Positions 1 to 10,997 are shown, counted from the first letter of the stretch. The stretch is DNA of 64,000 nt from Halomonas getboli (GCF_023094245.1 NZ_JALMEW010000005.1:186001-250000), one strand, 5' to 3'. The notes: generated by a model from the sequence alone, not told the origin. Made by a program: numbers and translations.

Positions 1-143
1 GATGTCACCTTACCCAGCGCCCCGAAGGCTGTCATCCACGCCGATTTCTCGCCGCCCGCGCTTTCCAGTATCATGTGCGCTCATTGCCGCCGGCCGCGGC
101 CCCCGTCTTTACTGCATTCTGCTTGTTTCAGAGGCCCCAGGAT
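1..143. other. Upstream region of purL, no gene supported
   Basis: No reading frame here looks like the end of a known protein, and the longer frames that cross it overlap purL out of frame. The stretch presumably holds the purL promoter and 5' untranslated region; a TATCAT hexamer near 70 could be a -10 element, but no convincing -35 or PurR operator was seen. Confidence 0.4.
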
Positions 144-3100
144 ATGCTCGAACTGCGTGGCGCGCCCGCCCTCTCCGCCTTCCGTCATGCCAAGCTGCTC
201 GAAGCGCTGCACGCCGTGGCTCCACAGGTCGAGGCGCTCGGCGCCGACTACGTGCACTTCGTCGATCACGACGGCGAGCTGGAAGGCGAGGATCGCCGCC
301 TGCTCGAGCGCCTGCTGGAGTACGGCCCGGCCCACGAGACCGGCGCCCGCGACGACGGCCGCCTGTTCCTGGTGGTGCCGCGCATCGGCACCCAGTCGCC
401 GTGGTCGTCCAAGGCCACCGACATCGCCCGCAACTGCGGCCTGAGCCAGATCCGCCGCCTCGAGCGCGGCATCGCCTACCGGGTGCGCTTCGCCGGCGAG
501 CTCTCCGAGGAGGCCTATGAGGCGGTGATCGCGGCGCTCCACGACCGCATGACCGAGACGGTGCTGTTCGATGCCTCCGATGCCGTCAAGCTGTTCGCTC
601 ATCACGAGCCGGCGCCGCTCGGCCAGGTGGATCTCCTCGGCGGCGGCCGCCCGGCGCTGGAGCAGGCCAACGTCGAACTGGGCCTGGCGCTGGCCGAGGA
701 CGAGATCGACTACCTGTGCGAGGCCTTCCAGGGCCTCGGCCGCAACCCGGCCGACGTCGAGCTGATGATGTTCGCCCAGGCCAACTCCGAGCACTGCCGC
801 CACAAGATCTTCAACGCCGACTGGGTGGTGGACGGCGAGGCGCAGCCGCGCTCGCTGTTCAAGATGATCAAGAACACCTATGAGGCCTCGCCGGCCGACA
901 TCCTCTCCGCCTACAGCGACAACGCCGCGGTGATCCGCGGCAGCGAGGCCGGCCGCTTCTTCGCCGCGCCGCTGACCGGCAACGCCGCCGAGCGCGCCGT
1001 CTACGCCGCCCACCAGGAGCCGGTCAACATCCTGATGAAGGTGGAGACCCACAACCACCCGACGGCGATCGCCCCGCATCCGGGCGCGGCCACCGGCGCC
1101 GGCGGCGAGATCCGCGACGAGGGCGCCACCGGCATCGGCGGCAAGCCCAAGGCGGGCCTGACCGGCTTCACCGTCTCCAACCTGCGCATCCCCGAGTTCG
1201 TACAGCCCTGGGAGGCCTTCGATTACGGCAAGCCCGAGCGCATCGTCGACGCCCTCGAGATCATGCTCGAGGGCCCGATCGGCGGCGCCGCCTTCAATAA
1301 CGAGTTCGGCCGCCCCAACCTGACCGGCTACTTCCGCAGCTACGAGCAGGACGCCCTGGGCGCCAACGGCGTCGAGCGCCGCGGCTTCCACAAGCCGATC
1401 ATGATCGCCGGCGGCTACGGCAACATCCGCGAGGATCACGTCCAGAAGGGCGAGATCCCGGTCGGCGGCAAGCTGATCGTGATGGGTGGGCCGTCGATGC
1501 TGATCGGCCTGGGCGGCGGTGCGGCCTCCTCCATGGCCTCCGGTTCCTCCAGCGCCGACCTGGACTTCGCCTCCGTGCAGCGCGACAACCCCGAGATCGA
1601 GCGCCGCGTGCAGGAAGTCATCGACCGCTGCTGGGCGCTGGGCGACGACAACCCGATCTGCTTCATCCACGACGTGGGCGCCGGCGGCCTGTCCAACGCC
1701 CTGCCGGAGCTGGTCAAGGACGGCGACCGCGGCGGCCGCTTCGAGCTGCGCGAGGTGCCCAACGCCGAGCCGGGCATGAGCCCGCTGGAGATCTGGTGCA
1801 ACGAGGCCCAGGAGCGCTACGTGCTCGCCGTGGCGCCGGAGAACCTCGCCGCCTTCGACGCCCTCTGTGCCCGTGAGCGCTGCCCCTACGCCGTGGTCGG
1901 CGAGGCCACCGAGGCGCATCATCTGGAGGTCCGCGACGGCCACTTCGACACCAAGCCGGTCGATCTGCCGATGAGCGTGCTGTTCGGCAAGCCGCCCAAG
2001 ATGACCCGCGAGTTTCGCCGCGAGAGCCGCGAGATGCCGGGCATCATGCTCGACAACCTCGATCTGCGCGAGGCCATGGACCGGGTGCTGCGCCTGCCCA
2101 CCGTGGCCTCCAAGAACTTCCTGATCACCATCGGCGACCGCTCGATCACCGGCCAGGTGGCCCGCGACCAGATGGTCGGCCCGTGGCAGGTGCCGGTGGC
2201 CGACGTGGCGGTGACCACCGCCACCTTCGACACCCACGCCGGCGAAGCCATGGCCATGGGCGAGCGTCCGCCGGTGGCGCTGATCGACCCGGCGGCGAGT
2301 GCGCGCCTGGCGGTGGCCGAGACCATCACCAACCTGGCCGCCGCGCCGATCGCCAAGCTCGGCGACGTCAAGCTGTCCGCCAACTGGATGAGCGCGGCCA
2401 GCCACCCGGGCGAGAACCAGGCGCTGTATGACGCCGTGCACGCCGTGGGCATGGAGCTGTGCCCGGCGCTCGGCATCGCCGTGCCGGTGGGCAAGGACTC
2501 CATGTCCATGCGCACCGCCTGGCAGGAAGAGAACGACAAGGGCGAGCGCGAGGAGAAGAGCATCACCTCGCCGCTGACCCTGGTGACCACCGGCTTCGCC
2601 CCGGTCACCGACGCCATGAAGACGCTGACGCCGCAGATCGACCTGACCCAGGACGAGTCCGACCTGATCCTGATCGATCTCGGCGGTGGCAGGAACCGCC
2701 TCGGCGGCTCGGCGCTGGCTCAGGTCTACGGCCAGGTGGGCGACGAGTGCCCGGACCTGGACGATCCGGAGGACCTCAAGGCGTTCTTCACCGTGATCCA
2801 GGGCCTCAACGCCGACGGCAAGCTGCTGGCCTACCACGACCGCAGCGACGGTGGCCTGCTGGTGACCCTGCTGGAGATGGCCTTCGCCGCCCACGCCGGC
2901 CTCGAGATCAAGCTCGACTGGCTGATCGACGAGCCGGCCGACGCCTTCAACGCGCTGTTCGCCGAGGAGCTCGGCGCGGTGATCCAGGTGCCCCGCGCTC
3001 ACACCGAGGAGGTGCTGGCACAGTTCGCCGGCGCCGGCCTCGAGAGCTGCGGCGTGATCGCCCGTCCGCGCTACGACGATCAGGTCCGCGTGACCCTGTT

Positions 3101-4079
3101 CGAGGAGCCGCTGCTCGAGACCACCCGGCTGCTGGCCCAGCGCACCTGGAGCGAGACCAGCTACCGCATGCAGGCGCTGCGCGACAACGCCGAGTGCGCC
3201 AAGAGCGAGTTCGACGGCCTGCTCGATGGCCGCGATCCGGGCCTCTCCGCCCAGCCGAGCTTCGACGTCGACGAGGACATCGCCGCGCCCTTCGTCAATA
3301 CCGCCAGGCCGGCGGTGGCGGTGCTGCGCGAGCAGGGCGTCAACGGCCATCTGGAGATGGCCTGGTCGTTCGACAACGCCGGTTTCGAGGCCGTCGACGT
3401 GCACATGAGCGACATCCTGGAAGGGCGCGTCAGCCTCGAGGAATTCAAGGGCCTGGTGGCCTGCGGCGGTTTCTCCTACGGCGACGTGCTGGGCGCCGGC
3501 GGCGGCTGGGCCAAGTCGGTGCTGTTCAACCCGCGCGCCCGCGAGCAGTTCGCCGGCTTCTTCGGCCGCGACGACAGCTTCGCCCTGGGCGTGTGCAACG
3601 GCTGCCAGATGCTGTCCCAGCTCAAGGAGCTGATCCCCGGCGCCGAGGCCTGGCCGCGCTTCGTACGCAACGAGTCCGAGCAGTTCGAGGCCCGCGTGGC
3701 CATGGTGCGCGTCGAGGAGAGCCCGTCGATTCTGCTCTCCGGCATGGAAGGCTCGCTGCTGCCGATTGCCGTGGCCCACGGTGAGGGGCGCGCCGAGTTC
3801 CGCGACAGCGCGCACCTGCGCAGCATGCAGGGCTCCCCTCAGGTGGCGCTGCGCTACGTGGACAACTACGGCCAGGTGACCACCCGCTATCCGGCCAACC
3901 CCAACGGCTCGCCCTCCGGCATCACCGGCCTGACCACGCCGGACGGCCGGGTGACCGCCATGATGCCGCACCCAGAGCGCGTGGTGCGTGCGGTGACCAA
4001 CTCCTGGCGCCCGGCCGAGTGGACCCGGGACGGCGCCTGGATGCGCCTGTTCCGCAACGCCCGTCGCTGGCTGGGCTGA
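144..4079 (+). CDS. purL: Phosphoribosylformylglycinamidine synthase (FGAR amidotransferase)
   Basis: Large single-chain PurL of about 1311 residues, the length usual in gammaproteobacteria. It converts FGAR, glutamine and ATP to FGAM in step four of cytosolic purine synthesis. The N-terminal PurS-like part and the tandem synthetase domains are visible (for example [18 protein letters not shown] and the glycine-rich loop near residue 460). The C-terminal class I glutaminase domain has the nucleophile Cys1151 in GVCNGCQ and the His1276/Glu1278 pair in MPHPERV. The ATG at 144 is chosen because [14 protein letters not shown] is the normal start of the family; the frame stays open further upstream without homology. 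A strong hairpin follows the stop. Confidence 0.97.
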   Translation: MLELRGAPALSAFRHAKLLEALHAVAPQVEALGADYVHFVDHDGELEGEDRRLLERLLEYGPAHETGARDDGRLFLVVPRIGTQSPWSSKATDIARNCGLSQIRRLERGIAYRVRFAGELSEEAYEAVIAALHDRMTETVLFDASDAVKLFAHHEPAPLGQVDLLGGGRPALEQANVELGLALAEDEIDYLCEAFQGLGRNPADVELMMFAQANSEHCRHKIFNADWVVDGEAQPRSLFKMIKNTYEASPADILSAYSDNAAVIRGSEAGRFFAAPLTGNAAERAVYAAHQEPVNILMKVETHNHPTAIAPHPGAATGAGGEIRDEGATGIGGKPKAGLTGFTVSNLRIPEFVQPWEAFDYGKPERIVDALEIMLEGPIGGAAFNNEFGRPNLTGYFRSYEQDALGANGVERRGFHKPIMIAGGYGNIREDHVQKGEIPVGGKLIVMGGPSMLIGLGGGAASSMASGSSSADLDFASVQRDNPEIERRVQEVIDRCWALGDDNPICFIHDVGAGGLSNALPELVKDGDRGGRFELREVPNAEPGMSPLEIWCNEAQERYVLAVAPENLAAFDALCARERCPYAVVGEATEAHHLEVRDGHFDTKPVDLPMSVLFGKPPKMTREFRRESREMPGIMLDNLDLREAMDRVLRLPTVASKNFLITIGDRSITGQVARDQMVGPWQVPVADVAVTTATFDTHAGEAMAMGERPPVALIDPAASARLAVAETITNLAAAPIAKLGDVKLSANWMSAASHPGENQALYDAVHAVGMELCPALGIAVPVGKDSMSMRTAWQEENDKGEREEKSITSPLTLVTTGFAPVTDAMKTLTPQIDLTQDESDLILIDLGGGRNRLGGSALAQVYGQVGDECPDLDDPEDLKAFFTVIQGLNADGKLLAYHDRSDGGLLVTLLEMAFAAHAGLEIKLDWLIDEPADAFNALFAEELGAVIQVPRAHTEEVLAQFAGAGLESCGVIARPRYDDQVRVTLFEEPLLETTRLLAQRTWSETSYRMQALRDNAECAKSEFDGLLDGRDPGLSAQPSFDVDEDIAAPFVNTARPAVAVLREQGVNGHLEMAWSFDNAGFEAVDVHMSDILEGRVSLEEFKGLVACGGFSYGDVLGAGGGWAKSVLFNPRAREQFAGFFGRDDSFALGVCNGCQMLSQLKELIPGAEAWPRFVRNESEQFEARVAMVRVEESPSILLSGMEGSLLPIAVAHGEGRAEFRDSAHLRSMQGSPQVALRYVDNYGQVTTRYPANPNGSPSGITGLTTPDGRVTAMMPHPERVVRAVTNSWRPAEWTRDGAWMRLFRNARRWLG

Positions 4080-4101
4080 TCTTTCCCGCCAGCCGACGCA
4101 A

Positions 4102-4128
4102 GACGCCCGGGCCAGTGGCCCGGGCGTC
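4102..4128. terminator. Hairpin downstream of purL
   Basis: A perfect 12-bp GC-rich stem (GACGCCCGGGCC with its complement) and a 3-base loop lie 22 bases after the purL stop. There is no clear T run. It sits between convergent purL and the zinc-ribbon gene, so it may serve both directions. Confidence 0.65.
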
Positions 4129-4166
4129 GTCGTCTGGGGGCTCGCCGATGGCGCGCCGCCGTCGCG

Positions 4167-4379
4167 TCAGGACGCCTTGCCGTCCGACTTCTCGTGCTCC
4201 TTCAGGTGCGCCTCCACGTCGTCGAGCAGGTGGCGGAACTGGGCCTGCAGGTAGTCGTAGCGGCCGAAGTCGTGGCCGCAGTCGTCGCAGTAGACGTGGT
4301 ACTGATCCTCGCGCCCCGGGGGCAGGCGCTTGACGCGGCTGCCGCATTTCGGGCATTCGGGGCTGGTCTTCACTTGCAT
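4167..4379 (-). CDS. Small zinc-ribbon protein, function unknown
   Basis: Encodes 70 residues. Two cysteine knuckles, CPKC near residue 9 and CDDC near residue 30, are spaced as in a rubredoxin-like zinc ribbon, and are followed by a charged helical tail (about residues 38-70). The start is supported by AGGAG about 8 bases upstream on the minus strand. It stands alone between purL (convergent) and radD (divergent). I do not recognise a named family. The ribbon suggests binding of nucleic acid or protein, but this is inference. Confidence 0.75.
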   Translation of the reverse strand: MQVKTSPECPKCGSRVKRLPPGREDQYHVYCDDCGHDFGRYDYLQAQFRHLLDDVEAHLKEHEKSDGKAS

Positions 4380-4534
4380 GGGCGACTCTCCTGTGTCGAT
4401 TCAGGGCGATGACATGCCTCCTAGATAGCATGGCAAAGCCCGGCGCGGTCAAGTCTCACGCTGCAACGACGCTCCGCGCTGACGCGACGCGGCGGCCTCG
4501 TTAAGATGGCGCCTTCATCGCCGAGAGGTCCGTC

Positions 4535-6343
4535 ATGACCGAAACCGCCCCGCCCAGCCTGCGCCCCTACCAGCAGCAGGCGGTGACCCGCGTGGTCGAG
4601 CACTTCCGCCAGACCGAGGATCCCGCCGTGGTGGTGCTGCCCACCGGCAGCGGCAAGTCGCTGGTGATCGCCGAGCTGGCGCGCCTGGCCCGCGGCCGGG
4701 TGCTGGTACTCGCCCACGTGCGCGAGCTGGTCGAGCAGAACCACGCCAAGTATCAGGCCTATGGCCTCGAGGCCGACATCTTCAGCGCCGGCCTGGGCCG
4801 CAAGGAAACCGGGCGCCAGGTGGTATTCGGCTCGGTGCAGTCGGTGGTGAGGAACCTCGACAGCTTCGGCTCTCCTCATGATGGGCGGGGCGACTTCACG
4901 CTGCTGGTGATCGACGAGTGCCACCGGGTGTCGCTGGACGAGGACTCCAGCTACCGGCGGGTCATCGCTCACCTGCGCGAGGAGAATCCGCGGCTCAAGG
5001 TGCTGGGCCTGACCGCCACCCCCTACCGGCTGGGCCAGGGCTTTCTCTATCACCGCCACCATCACGGCATGGTGCGCGGCGACGACGACTGCTTCTTCCG
5101 CGACTGCGTGTTCGAGCAGCCGCTGCGGCTGATGGTCAAGCAGGGCTATCTGGCCGAGCCGCGCCTGGTCGACGTGGCCGTCGAGCGCTACGACTTCTCG
5201 GCCCTCGAGCCGGGCAGCGGCGGCCTGTTCCAGGAGGCGGAGCTGAACCGGGTGGCGGCCGGCAACCGGGCGACGCCGGCGATCATCGAGGAGGTGGTCG
5301 GCCACGCCGTCGAGCGCGCCGGGGTGATGCTGTTCGCCGCAAGCCGGGCCCATGCCGAGGAGATCCTCGGCTATCTGCCTGCCGACGAGGCGGCGCTGAT
5401 CACCGGCGCCACGCCGGCCGCCGAGCGCGAGGCGATCATCGCCGCCTTCAAGGCCCGCGAGCTCAAGTATCTGGTCAACGTGGCGGTGCTGACCACCGGC
5501 TTCGATGCCCCTCATGTGGACCTGATCGCGATCCTTCGGCCCACCGAGTCGGTGGGGCTCTACCAGCAGATCGTCGGCCGTGGCCTGCGCCTGTCGCCGG
5601 GCAAGCGCGACTGCCTGATCCTCGACTACGCCGGCAACCCCTGGGATCTCTACGCCCCCGAGGTCGGCAGCCCCAAGCCCGCCGGCGACACCGAACCGGT
5701 GCAGGTCGAGTGCCCGCAGTGCGGCCACGCCAACCTGTTCTGGGGCCGGCGCGACGGCGAGATCGTCATCGAGCACTTCGGCCGCCGCTGTCAGGGGCTG
5801 GTGGCGGACGAGAGCGGGAATGGCGCATCGTCGGGCGCCGGTAAACCGCAGCAGTGCAGCTTCCGCTTCCGCTTCAAGGTCTGCGATCAGTGCGGCGCTG
5901 AGAACGACACCGCGGCGCGGCGCTGCCACGGCTGCGAGTCGCTGCTGGTGGACGCCGACGACAAGCTGCGCGAGGCGCTCAAGCTGCGCGACGCCCGGGT
6001 GCTGCGCGTGTCCGGGATGCAGCTCGAAGCCACCGTCAACGGCCGCGGCCTGCCGCGGCTCAAGGTCGTCTACCACGACGAGGACGGTGCCACCCTGGTC
6101 GAATGGTTCGCCCTGGAGACCCCGGCCCAGCGCGGCGCCTTCGCCGCGGCCTTCCTGCGCGAGCACCTGCGTGCCCCCGGCACGCGCTGGTCGCCGACCA
6201 CGCCGGAGGAGGTGGTCGCCGAACAGCACCGCCTGCGCGCCCCGGACTTCGTGATCGGCCGCAAGGCCGGCCGCCACTGGCAGGTGCGGCGCAAGCTGTT
6301 CGACTACACCGGCCGCTATCGCCTCGCCGCCGAGGCGGGATGA
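4535..6343 (+). CDS. radD: RadD (YejH) superfamily 2 DNA helicase
   Basis: A 602-residue SF2 DEAD/DEAH ATPase. It begins with the Q-like LRPYQQQAV segment, has Walker A PTGSGKS (residues about 36-42), Walker B DECH (about 127-130), motif [12 protein letters not shown], and motif [11 protein letters not shown]. The C-terminal third has two zinc-finger cysteine groups (CPQCGHAN and CDQCGAEN...CHGC). Gene order of motifs and sequence closely match E. coli RadD, which takes part in double-strand break repair and recombination and interacts with SSB. A GAGAGG sequence precedes the ATG. It is divergent from the small zinc-ribbon gene and apparently monocistronic. Confidence 0.93.
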   Translation: MTETAPPSLRPYQQQAVTRVVEHFRQTEDPAVVVLPTGSGKSLVIAELARLARGRVLVLAHVRELVEQNHAKYQAYGLEADIFSAGLGRKETGRQVVFGSVQSVVRNLDSFGSPHDGRGDFTLLVIDECHRVSLDEDSSYRRVIAHLREENPRLKVLGLTATPYRLGQGFLYHRHHHGMVRGDDDCFFRDCVFEQPLRLMVKQGYLAEPRLVDVAVERYDFSALEPGSGGLFQEAELNRVAAGNRATPAIIEEVVGHAVERAGVMLFAASRAHAEEILGYLPADEAALITGATPAAEREAIIAAFKARELKYLVNVAVLTTGFDAPHVDLIAILRPTESVGLYQQIVGRGLRLSPGKRDCLILDYAGNPWDLYAPEVGSPKPAGDTEPVQVECPQCGHANLFWGRRDGEIVIEHFGRRCQGLVADESGNGASSGAGKPQQCSFRFRFKVCDQCGAENDTAARRCHGCESLLVDADDKLREALKLRDARVLRVSGMQLEATVNGRGLPRLKVVYHDEDGATLVEWFALETPAQRGAFAAAFLREHLRAPGTRWSPTTPEEVVAEQHRLRAPDFVIGRKAGRHWQVRRKLFDYTGRYRLAAEAG

Positions 6344-6429
6344 GTCACGGCTTACCCTGATCCTCGCCGCTTGGTAGACTGTGCGGTCGATCATTCGCCG
6401 CCCCACCAGCTACCGGAGGCCTGCCCCGC

Positions 6430-7425
6430 GTGAGCGAGACGCCCCCGTCCACCGAGACACCCGACGACGCCCCGGGGTCCCCCGCCGACCCGACCGTCGC
6501 CGAGGGGGCCGGGGCGAGCGACGCCGAGGCGCAGGCGCTCAGCCAGAGCGCCGCGGTGCTGGGCCGGCTGTTCGACGAGCCGATCACCGAGCTGCCGGAG
6601 GATCTGTATATCCCGCCGGAGGCGCTGAAGGTCTTCCTCGAGGCCTTCGAGGGGCCGCTCGACCTGCTGCTGTACCTGATCCGGCGCCAGAATCTGGACA
6701 TCCTGGCCATCGACGTGGCCGCCATCACCCACCAGTACATCGAGTACGTGGAGCTGATGAAGGCGATGGAGATCGAGCTGGCCGGCGAGTACCTGCTGAT
6801 GGCGGCGATGCTGGCCGAGATCAAGTCGCGCACCCTGCTGCCCAAGCCGCCGAAGGAAGGCGGCGACGAGGACGAGGAGGATCCGCGCGCCGAGCTGATC
6901 CGCCGCCTGCAGGAGTACGAGCGGCTCAAGAACGCCGCCGAGGCGCTGGCCGAGCTGCCGCGGCTGGGGCGCGACTGGTTCCCGGCCCGGGCGGCGCTGC
7001 CGCCGCTGGAGAGCCGGGTGGTGCATCCCGACGTCGAGCTCGACGAGCTGCTCGGCGCCCTGGCCGGCATCCTGCGCCGCGCCGAGCTCAACCAGGCCCA
7101 CCAGGTCAGCCGCGAGACGCTCTCCACCCGGGAGCGCATGCTGGCGATCATGGAGCTGCTCGACTTCGAGCGCTACACCGCCTTCGAGGCGCTGTTCACC
7201 CTCGAGGAGGGGCGCGCCGGGGTGGTGGTGACCTTCATGGCGATCCTCGAGCTGGCCAAGGAATCGATGATCGAGATCGTGCAGAACGCCCCGCTGTCGC
7301 CGATCCACGTGCGCGCCCGGGGCGGGCCGCAGGACGACGAGGCCGAAGACGCCTACGCTGACGACGAGCCAGAAGGGGAGAGCCCCTTCGCGGATGACGA
7401 CGACCAAGGGAGCGAGTCGCCATGA
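6430..7425 (+). CDS. scpA: Segregation and condensation protein ScpA
   Basis: A 331-residue kleisin subunit that, with ScpB, bridges SMC-type proteins for chromosome organisation. The core starts near residue 70 (FEGPLDLLLYLIRRQNLDI is the family hallmark) and ends with the winged-helix part near residue 285. An acidic, Pro/Ser-rich N-terminal extension of about 65 residues and an acidic C-terminal tail flank the core, in keeping with a halophile. The start is GTG, preceded by a weak GGAGG at about 6415. The stop overlaps the scpB start in an ATGA, so translation is probably coupled. Confidence 0.93.
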   Translation: MSETPPSTETPDDAPGSPADPTVAEGAGASDAEAQALSQSAAVLGRLFDEPITELPEDLYIPPEALKVFLEAFEGPLDLLLYLIRRQNLDILAIDVAAITHQYIEYVELMKAMEIELAGEYLLMAAMLAEIKSRTLLPKPPKEGGDEDEEDPRAELIRRLQEYERLKNAAEALAELPRLGRDWFPARAALPPLESRVVHPDVELDELLGALAGILRRAELNQAHQVSRETLSTRERMLAIMELLDFERYTAFEALFTLEEGRAGVVVTFMAILELAKESMIEIVQNAPLSPIHVRARGGPQDDEAEDAYADDEPEGESPFADDDDQGSESP

Positions 7426-8348
7426 CCGCCATGGAAATCCCCGATGCCCTGGACGAGATCCTCGAGGCCGCGTTGCTCGCCGCCGGCGAGCCGCTCTCGC
7501 TGGAGCGGCTGGAAAACCTGTTCGACGATCACGAGCTGCCGCCCCGGCGCGCCCTGCGCGAGGCCCTGGCACGCCTGGAAACGCGTCACGAGCGCGGCGC
7601 CATGGAGCTGCTGGAAACCGCCTCGGGCTATCAGCTGCGCATCCGGCCGCGGCTCTCGAGCTGGGTCTCGCGGCTGTGGGACGAGCGCCCCCAGCGCTAT
7701 TCCCGGGCGCTGCTCGAGACGCTGGCGCTGATCGCCTATCGCCAGCCGGTGACCCGCGGCGACATCGAGGAGGTGCGCGGCGTCACGGTCAGCGGTTCGA
7801 TCATGCGTACCCTGGTCGAGCGCGGCTGGGTGCGGGTGGTGGGGCATCGCGACGTACCTGGGCGCCCGGCGGTCTATGCCACCACCCGCAGCTTCCTCGA
7901 CGACTTCGGCCTCAAGACCCTCGACGAGCTGCCGCCGATGCATGAACTCAAGGGCTTCGACGAGCCCGAGCAGACCCTCGAGGACACCCCGCCGCCGCCC
8001 CAGCACGACCTGCTGGCCCAGGCGGACGAGCCCGTCGATGAGGGCGAGGGCGACGAAGAGGTGCACGACGAAAACACGCACGACGAGGTGGCGGAAGCGG
8101 ACGATCGCGCCGACACTGCCACTCGCGACGACACCCTCGAAGAAAAGACCGCCGCCGAGGCTTCCGAGCCCGCGGCTGCAGAGACGACGGCCGGGATGGC
8201 CGACGATGACCACGCCGGGACGGCGTCCGAGCGGACAGGCCTGAGCTTCGCCGATCTCGAAGCCCGCCTGTCCGAACGTGCCCGGGGTCGCGTCGACGAT
8301 GACGCTGCCTCGGGGGCGGAATCCACTACCAGCGAGACAGACGACTGA
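7422..8348 (+). CDS. scpB: Segregation and condensation protein ScpB
   Basis: 308 residues. The N-terminal about 180 residues hold the two winged-helix domains of ScpB ([46 protein letters not shown]). The remaining 120 residues are a low-complexity acidic tail rich in Asp, Glu, Thr and Ala, likely disordered, which makes the protein longer than the usual 180-240 residues. It overlaps scpA by four bases and rluB by one base, so the three form a tight operon. It is expected to act in the nucleoid with ScpA. Confidence 0.92.
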   Translation: MTAMEIPDALDEILEAALLAAGEPLSLERLENLFDDHELPPRRALREALARLETRHERGAMELLETASGYQLRIRPRLSSWVSRLWDERPQRYSRALLETLALIAYRQPVTRGDIEEVRGVTVSGSIMRTLVERGWVRVVGHRDVPGRPAVYATTRSFLDDFGLKTLDELPPMHELKGFDEPEQTLEDTPPPPQHDLLAQADEPVDEGEGDEEVHDENTHDEVAEADDRADTATRDDTLEEKTAAEASEPAAAETTAGMADDDHAGTASERTGLSFADLEARLSERARGRVDDDAASGAESTTSETDD

Positions 8349-9199
8349 TGAGCACCACCACCGAGAAACTGCAGAAGGTCCTGGCCCGGGCCGGCATGGG
8401 CTCGCGCCGCGAGATGGAAGCGGCCATTGCCGACGGCCGGGTCAAGGTCAACGGCCAGGTGGCGACCCTGGGCGACCGCATCGAGCCCCGCGACAAGGTC
8501 GCCCTCGATGATCGCCCGGTCACCCTGCGCACCGCCGACGAGGTGCCGCGGCGCGTGATCATGTACAACAAGCCCGAAGGCGAGTTGTGCACGCGCAAGG
8601 ACCCGGAAGGGCGGCGCACCGTGTTCGACCGCCTGCCGCGCCTCAAGGGCGAGCGCTGGATCGCCATCGGCCGCCTCGACATCAACACCAGCGGCCTGCT
8701 GCTGTTCACCACCGACGGCGAGCTGGCCAACCGGCTGATGCATCCCTCGACCCAGATCGAGCGCGAGTACGCGGTGCGCGTGATGGGTGACGTCCAGCAG
8801 TCCCACGTCACGGCGATGGTCGAGGGCGTGATGCTCGACGACGGCCCGGCGCGCTTCACCGACGTGCAGGAGTTCGGCGGCGAGGGCATCAACACCTGGT
8901 TCCACGTGGTGATCATGGAAGGCCGCAACCGCGAGGTGCGCCGCCTGTGGGAATCCCAGGGGCTGACCGTCAGCCGCCTCAAGCGCGTGCGCTACGGCAA
9001 CATCTTCCTCGACAAGCGGGCCAAGGCCAGCGAGTGGGTCGAGCTCTCCCAGGAGGAGATCGACGACCTCGCCGGCATGGCCGGCCTGCCGGCGCGCAAG
9101 GTGCCGGAGCTGACGCCGGACGAGAAGAACCGCTGGAGCCGCGACAAGCACAAGCGTCGTCCGGTGCAGGCGATGCGCAAGCCCAAGTCGCGCCGTTAA
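8348..9199 (+). CDS. rluB: 23S rRNA pseudouridine(2605) synthase RluB
   Basis: 283 residues. An N-terminal S4 RNA-binding domain ([18 protein letters not shown]) is followed by the RsuA/RluB catalytic domain with the nucleophilic aspartate in [14 protein letters not shown] and the conserved [12 protein letters not shown] segment. The basic C-terminal tail ([17 protein letters not shown]) fits rRNA binding. The start overlaps the scpB stop as TGATG, so it is translationally coupled to scpAB, an arrangement common in gammaproteobacteria. RluE and RluF are alternatives in the same superfamily, but the scpAB context and sequence favour RluB. Confidence 0.93.
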   Translation: MSTTTEKLQKVLARAGMGSRREMEAAIADGRVKVNGQVATLGDRIEPRDKVALDDRPVTLRTADEVPRRVIMYNKPEGELCTRKDPEGRRTVFDRLPRLKGERWIAIGRLDINTSGLLLFTTDGELANRLMHPSTQIEREYAVRVMGDVQQSHVTAMVEGVMLDDGPARFTDVQEFGGEGINTWFHVVIMEGRNREVRRLWESQGLTVSRLKRVRYGNIFLDKRAKASEWVELSQEEIDDLAGMAGLPARKVPELTPDEKNRWSRDKHKRRPVQAMRKPKSRR

Positions 9200-9222
9200 G
9201 AAGACGCGCCGCTCGTCCCCGG

Positions 9223-9260
9223 AAAGGCCCGCCGCCGCATGGCGCCGCGGGCCTTTTCTT
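9223..9260 (+). terminator. Rho-independent terminator after rluB
   Basis: AAAGGCCCG...CGGGCCTTTTCTTT forms a GC-rich stem with an imperfect centre followed by a T-rich tail, 24 bases after the rluB stop. Confidence 0.75.
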
Positions 9261-9312
9261 TCCCGGCCGGCAGAAGCTCGGTGAGAAAGTTCGTCTGAAG
9301 TTGAAAAAGCGC

Positions 9313-9341
9313 TTGCCAGGTCGGGGGCATATCCGTATTAT
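9313..9341 (+). promoter_or_regulatory. Sigma-70 promoter for the tRNA-Lys pair
   Basis: TTGCCA (9313-9318) and TATTAT (9336-9341) are separated by exactly 17 bases, and the predicted start of transcription lies about 8-10 bases before the first mature tRNA base. A GCAC-rich segment follows the -10. Confidence 0.75.
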
Positions 9342-9357
9342 CTGCACCCGTTCGGAA

Positions 9358-9433
9358 GGGTCGTTAGCTCAGTTGGTAGAGCAGTTGGCTTTTAACCAAT
9401 TGGTCGTAGGTTCGAATCCTACACGACCCACCA
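9358..9433 (+). tRNA. tRNA-Lys (UUU)
   Basis: 76 bases including an encoded CCA. The acceptor stem GGGTCGT pairs with ACGACCC, the anticodon loop reads CTTTTAA, and the T arm is GTAGG TTCGAAT CCTAC. It is very close to E. coli tRNA-Lys. It is the first of two identical copies. Confidence 0.97.
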
Positions 9434-9474
9434 ACCGAACCTGGATTCATGGCGACTGAGCCGCCATGCGTCAT

Positions 9475-9550
9475 GGGTCGTTAGCTCAGTTGGTAGAGCA
9501 GTTGGCTTTTAACCAATTGGTCGTAGGTTCGAATCCTACACGACCCACCA
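9475..9550 (+). tRNA. tRNA-Lys (UUU), second identical copy
   Basis: Identical over 76 bases to the copy 41 bases upstream, including the encoded CCA. Both are probably transcribed from the promoter near 9313 and end at the terminator at 9558. Confidence 0.97.
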
Positions 9551-9557
9551 GATTCGA

Positions 9558-9590
9558 CGCCCCTGCCTCCCATGAGGCAGGGGCGTTTTT
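9558..9590 (+). terminator. Rho-independent terminator after tRNA-Lys genes
   Basis: A perfect 12-bp stem (CGCCCCTGCCTC with its complement), loop CCAT, and then five T residues. Confidence 0.92.
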
Positions 9591-9830
9591 CATGCGTGCC
9601 CGGTCGGTGGTGGACCTTGCAAGGCGGCCGGAAGGGCGTCATGCTCGACGGTTGTCCTTTCGTCTTGCCGGGCGCGAGCTCGATGCGCTTTTCGGCTAGA
9701 ATGAAGACGGGTTGGCCAGGGCGGAAGACGCCGCGGTTGACCCACGGTGTGTCGCGGCGTGCGGAGCGCACGCGCGTCGGCACCTGGTGCAATGCAGGGG
9801 GAGCCCCTGCCGGTCACAGTGGTAGACACG

Positions 9831-10859
9831 ATGACAATCATGACTTCCCGTGCCGAGCTGCGTGAGCAGCTGGCGCGTTCCTATTGCCCCACGCGCATTC
9901 CCGCCGAGGACGAGGCCCGCATCGAGGAGATCAAGCGTCTGCTCGAGGCCAACAACGCCGTCCTGGTGGCCCACTACTACACCGATGACGCCATCCAGCA
10001 GCTGGCCGAGGAGACCGGCGGCTGCGTGGCGGATTCCCTGGAGATGGCCCGCTTCGGCGCCCGCCATCCGGCCGACACCCTGGTGGTGGCCGGGGTGCGC
10101 TTCATGGGCGAGACGGCCAAGATCCTGTCGCCGGAGAAGCGCGTGCTGATGCCGACCCTCGAGGCGACCTGCTCGCTCGACGTGGGCTGTCCGGCCGACG
10201 AGTTCAGTGCCTTCTGCGACCAGCATCCCGATCGCACCGTGGTGGTCTATGCCAACACCTCGGCGGCGGTGAAGGCGCGCGCCGACTGGGTGGTGACCTC
10301 GTCGATTGCGGTCGAGGTGATCGAGCACCTCCAGGCCCGCGGCGAGAAGATTCTGTGGGCCCCGGACAAGCACCTCGGCGGCTATATCCAGAAGAAGACC
10401 GGCGCCGACATGCTGCTGTGGGACGGCGCCTGCATCGTCCACGAGGAGTTCAAGGCCAAGGGCGTCGAGGATCTGAAGGGCCTGTATCCGGACGCCGCGG
10501 TGCTGGTGCATCCCGAGTCGCCGTCCTCGGTGGTCGAGCTGGCCGACGTGGCCGGGTCCACCTCCCAGCTGATCAAGGCCGCCAAGGAGCTGCCCAACGA
10601 GGAGCTGATCGTGGCCACCGACCGCGGCATCTTCTTCAAGATGCAGCAGGCGGTGCCCGAGAAGACCCTGTTCGAGGCGCCTACCGCCGGCAACGGCGCC
10701 ACCTGCCGCAGCTGCGCCCACTGTCCGTGGATGGCGATGAACGCCCTGGACAACCTGGCCGGCGCGCTGCGCGAGGGCACGGGCGAGATCCATGTCGGCG
10801 ACGAGCTGCGCCGGGCCGCGCTCAAGCCGCTCACGCGGATGCTCGAGTTCAATCGCTAA
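9831..10859 (+). CDS. nadA: Quinolinate synthase
   Basis: 342 residues, the usual NadA length. With NadB it condenses iminoaspartate and dihydroxyacetone phosphate to quinolinate, the entry to de novo NAD synthesis. Conserved blocks are visible: [37 protein letters not shown], the cysteine in [18 protein letters not shown] and the C-terminal cysteine group CRSCAHCPW, which contribute ligands to the 4Fe-4S cluster. Starts at 9831 or 9840 are both possible, as no clear ribosome-binding site decides; 9831 is given. nadC, the next enzyme, lies about 9 kb downstream on the other strand. Confidence 0.93.
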   Translation: MTIMTSRAELREQLARSYCPTRIPAEDEARIEEIKRLLEANNAVLVAHYYTDDAIQQLAEETGGCVADSLEMARFGARHPADTLVVAGVRFMGETAKILSPEKRVLMPTLEATCSLDVGCPADEFSAFCDQHPDRTVVVYANTSAAVKARADWVVTSSIAVEVIEHLQARGEKILWAPDKHLGGYIQKKTGADMLLWDGACIVHEEFKAKGVEDLKGLYPDAAVLVHPESPSSVVELADVAGSTSQLIKAAKELPNEELIVATDRGIFFKMQQAVPEKTLFEAPTAGNGATCRSCAHCPWMAMNALDNLAGALREGTGEIHVGDELRRAALKPLTRMLEFNR

Positions 10860-10876
10860 GCTCCGCCAGGTTTTGC

Positions 10877-10976
10877 GGGGTCAGACCCCTAAGCGCCCTT
10901 AGGAGCTCTGTTCCTAAGGGTGCTTAAGGGTCTGGCCCCTGTGCCTATAAGGGCGCTCAAGGGTCTGACCCCTGTG
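10877..10976. repeat. Inverted and direct GGGTCTGACCCC repeats
   Basis: Between nadA and the convergent protease gene, a 27-base segment starting at 10877 (GGGGTCAGACCCCTAAGCGC onward) is nearly repeated in inverse orientation at 10914-10940, with three mismatches. A partial third copy follows as a direct repeat at 10947-10973 (AAGGGCGCTCAAGGGTCTGA). The unit resembles dispersed intergenic repeats found in gammaproteobacteria. A large hairpin could form and may terminate both genes. Confidence 0.75.
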
Positions 10977-10997
10977 CCTGCATCGTGCTTTCCGCCG

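Noticed and set aside
81..3971. A very long open frame antisense to purL
   Set aside because: High G+C codon bias leaves the antisense frame free of stops. The translation is His/Gly/Val-rich without any domain, while purL is certain.
9358..9550. Integration site of a genomic island at the tRNA-Lys genes
   Set aside because: No integrase gene and no extra direct repeat of the tRNA 3' end beyond the two intact genes; flanks are housekeeping genes.
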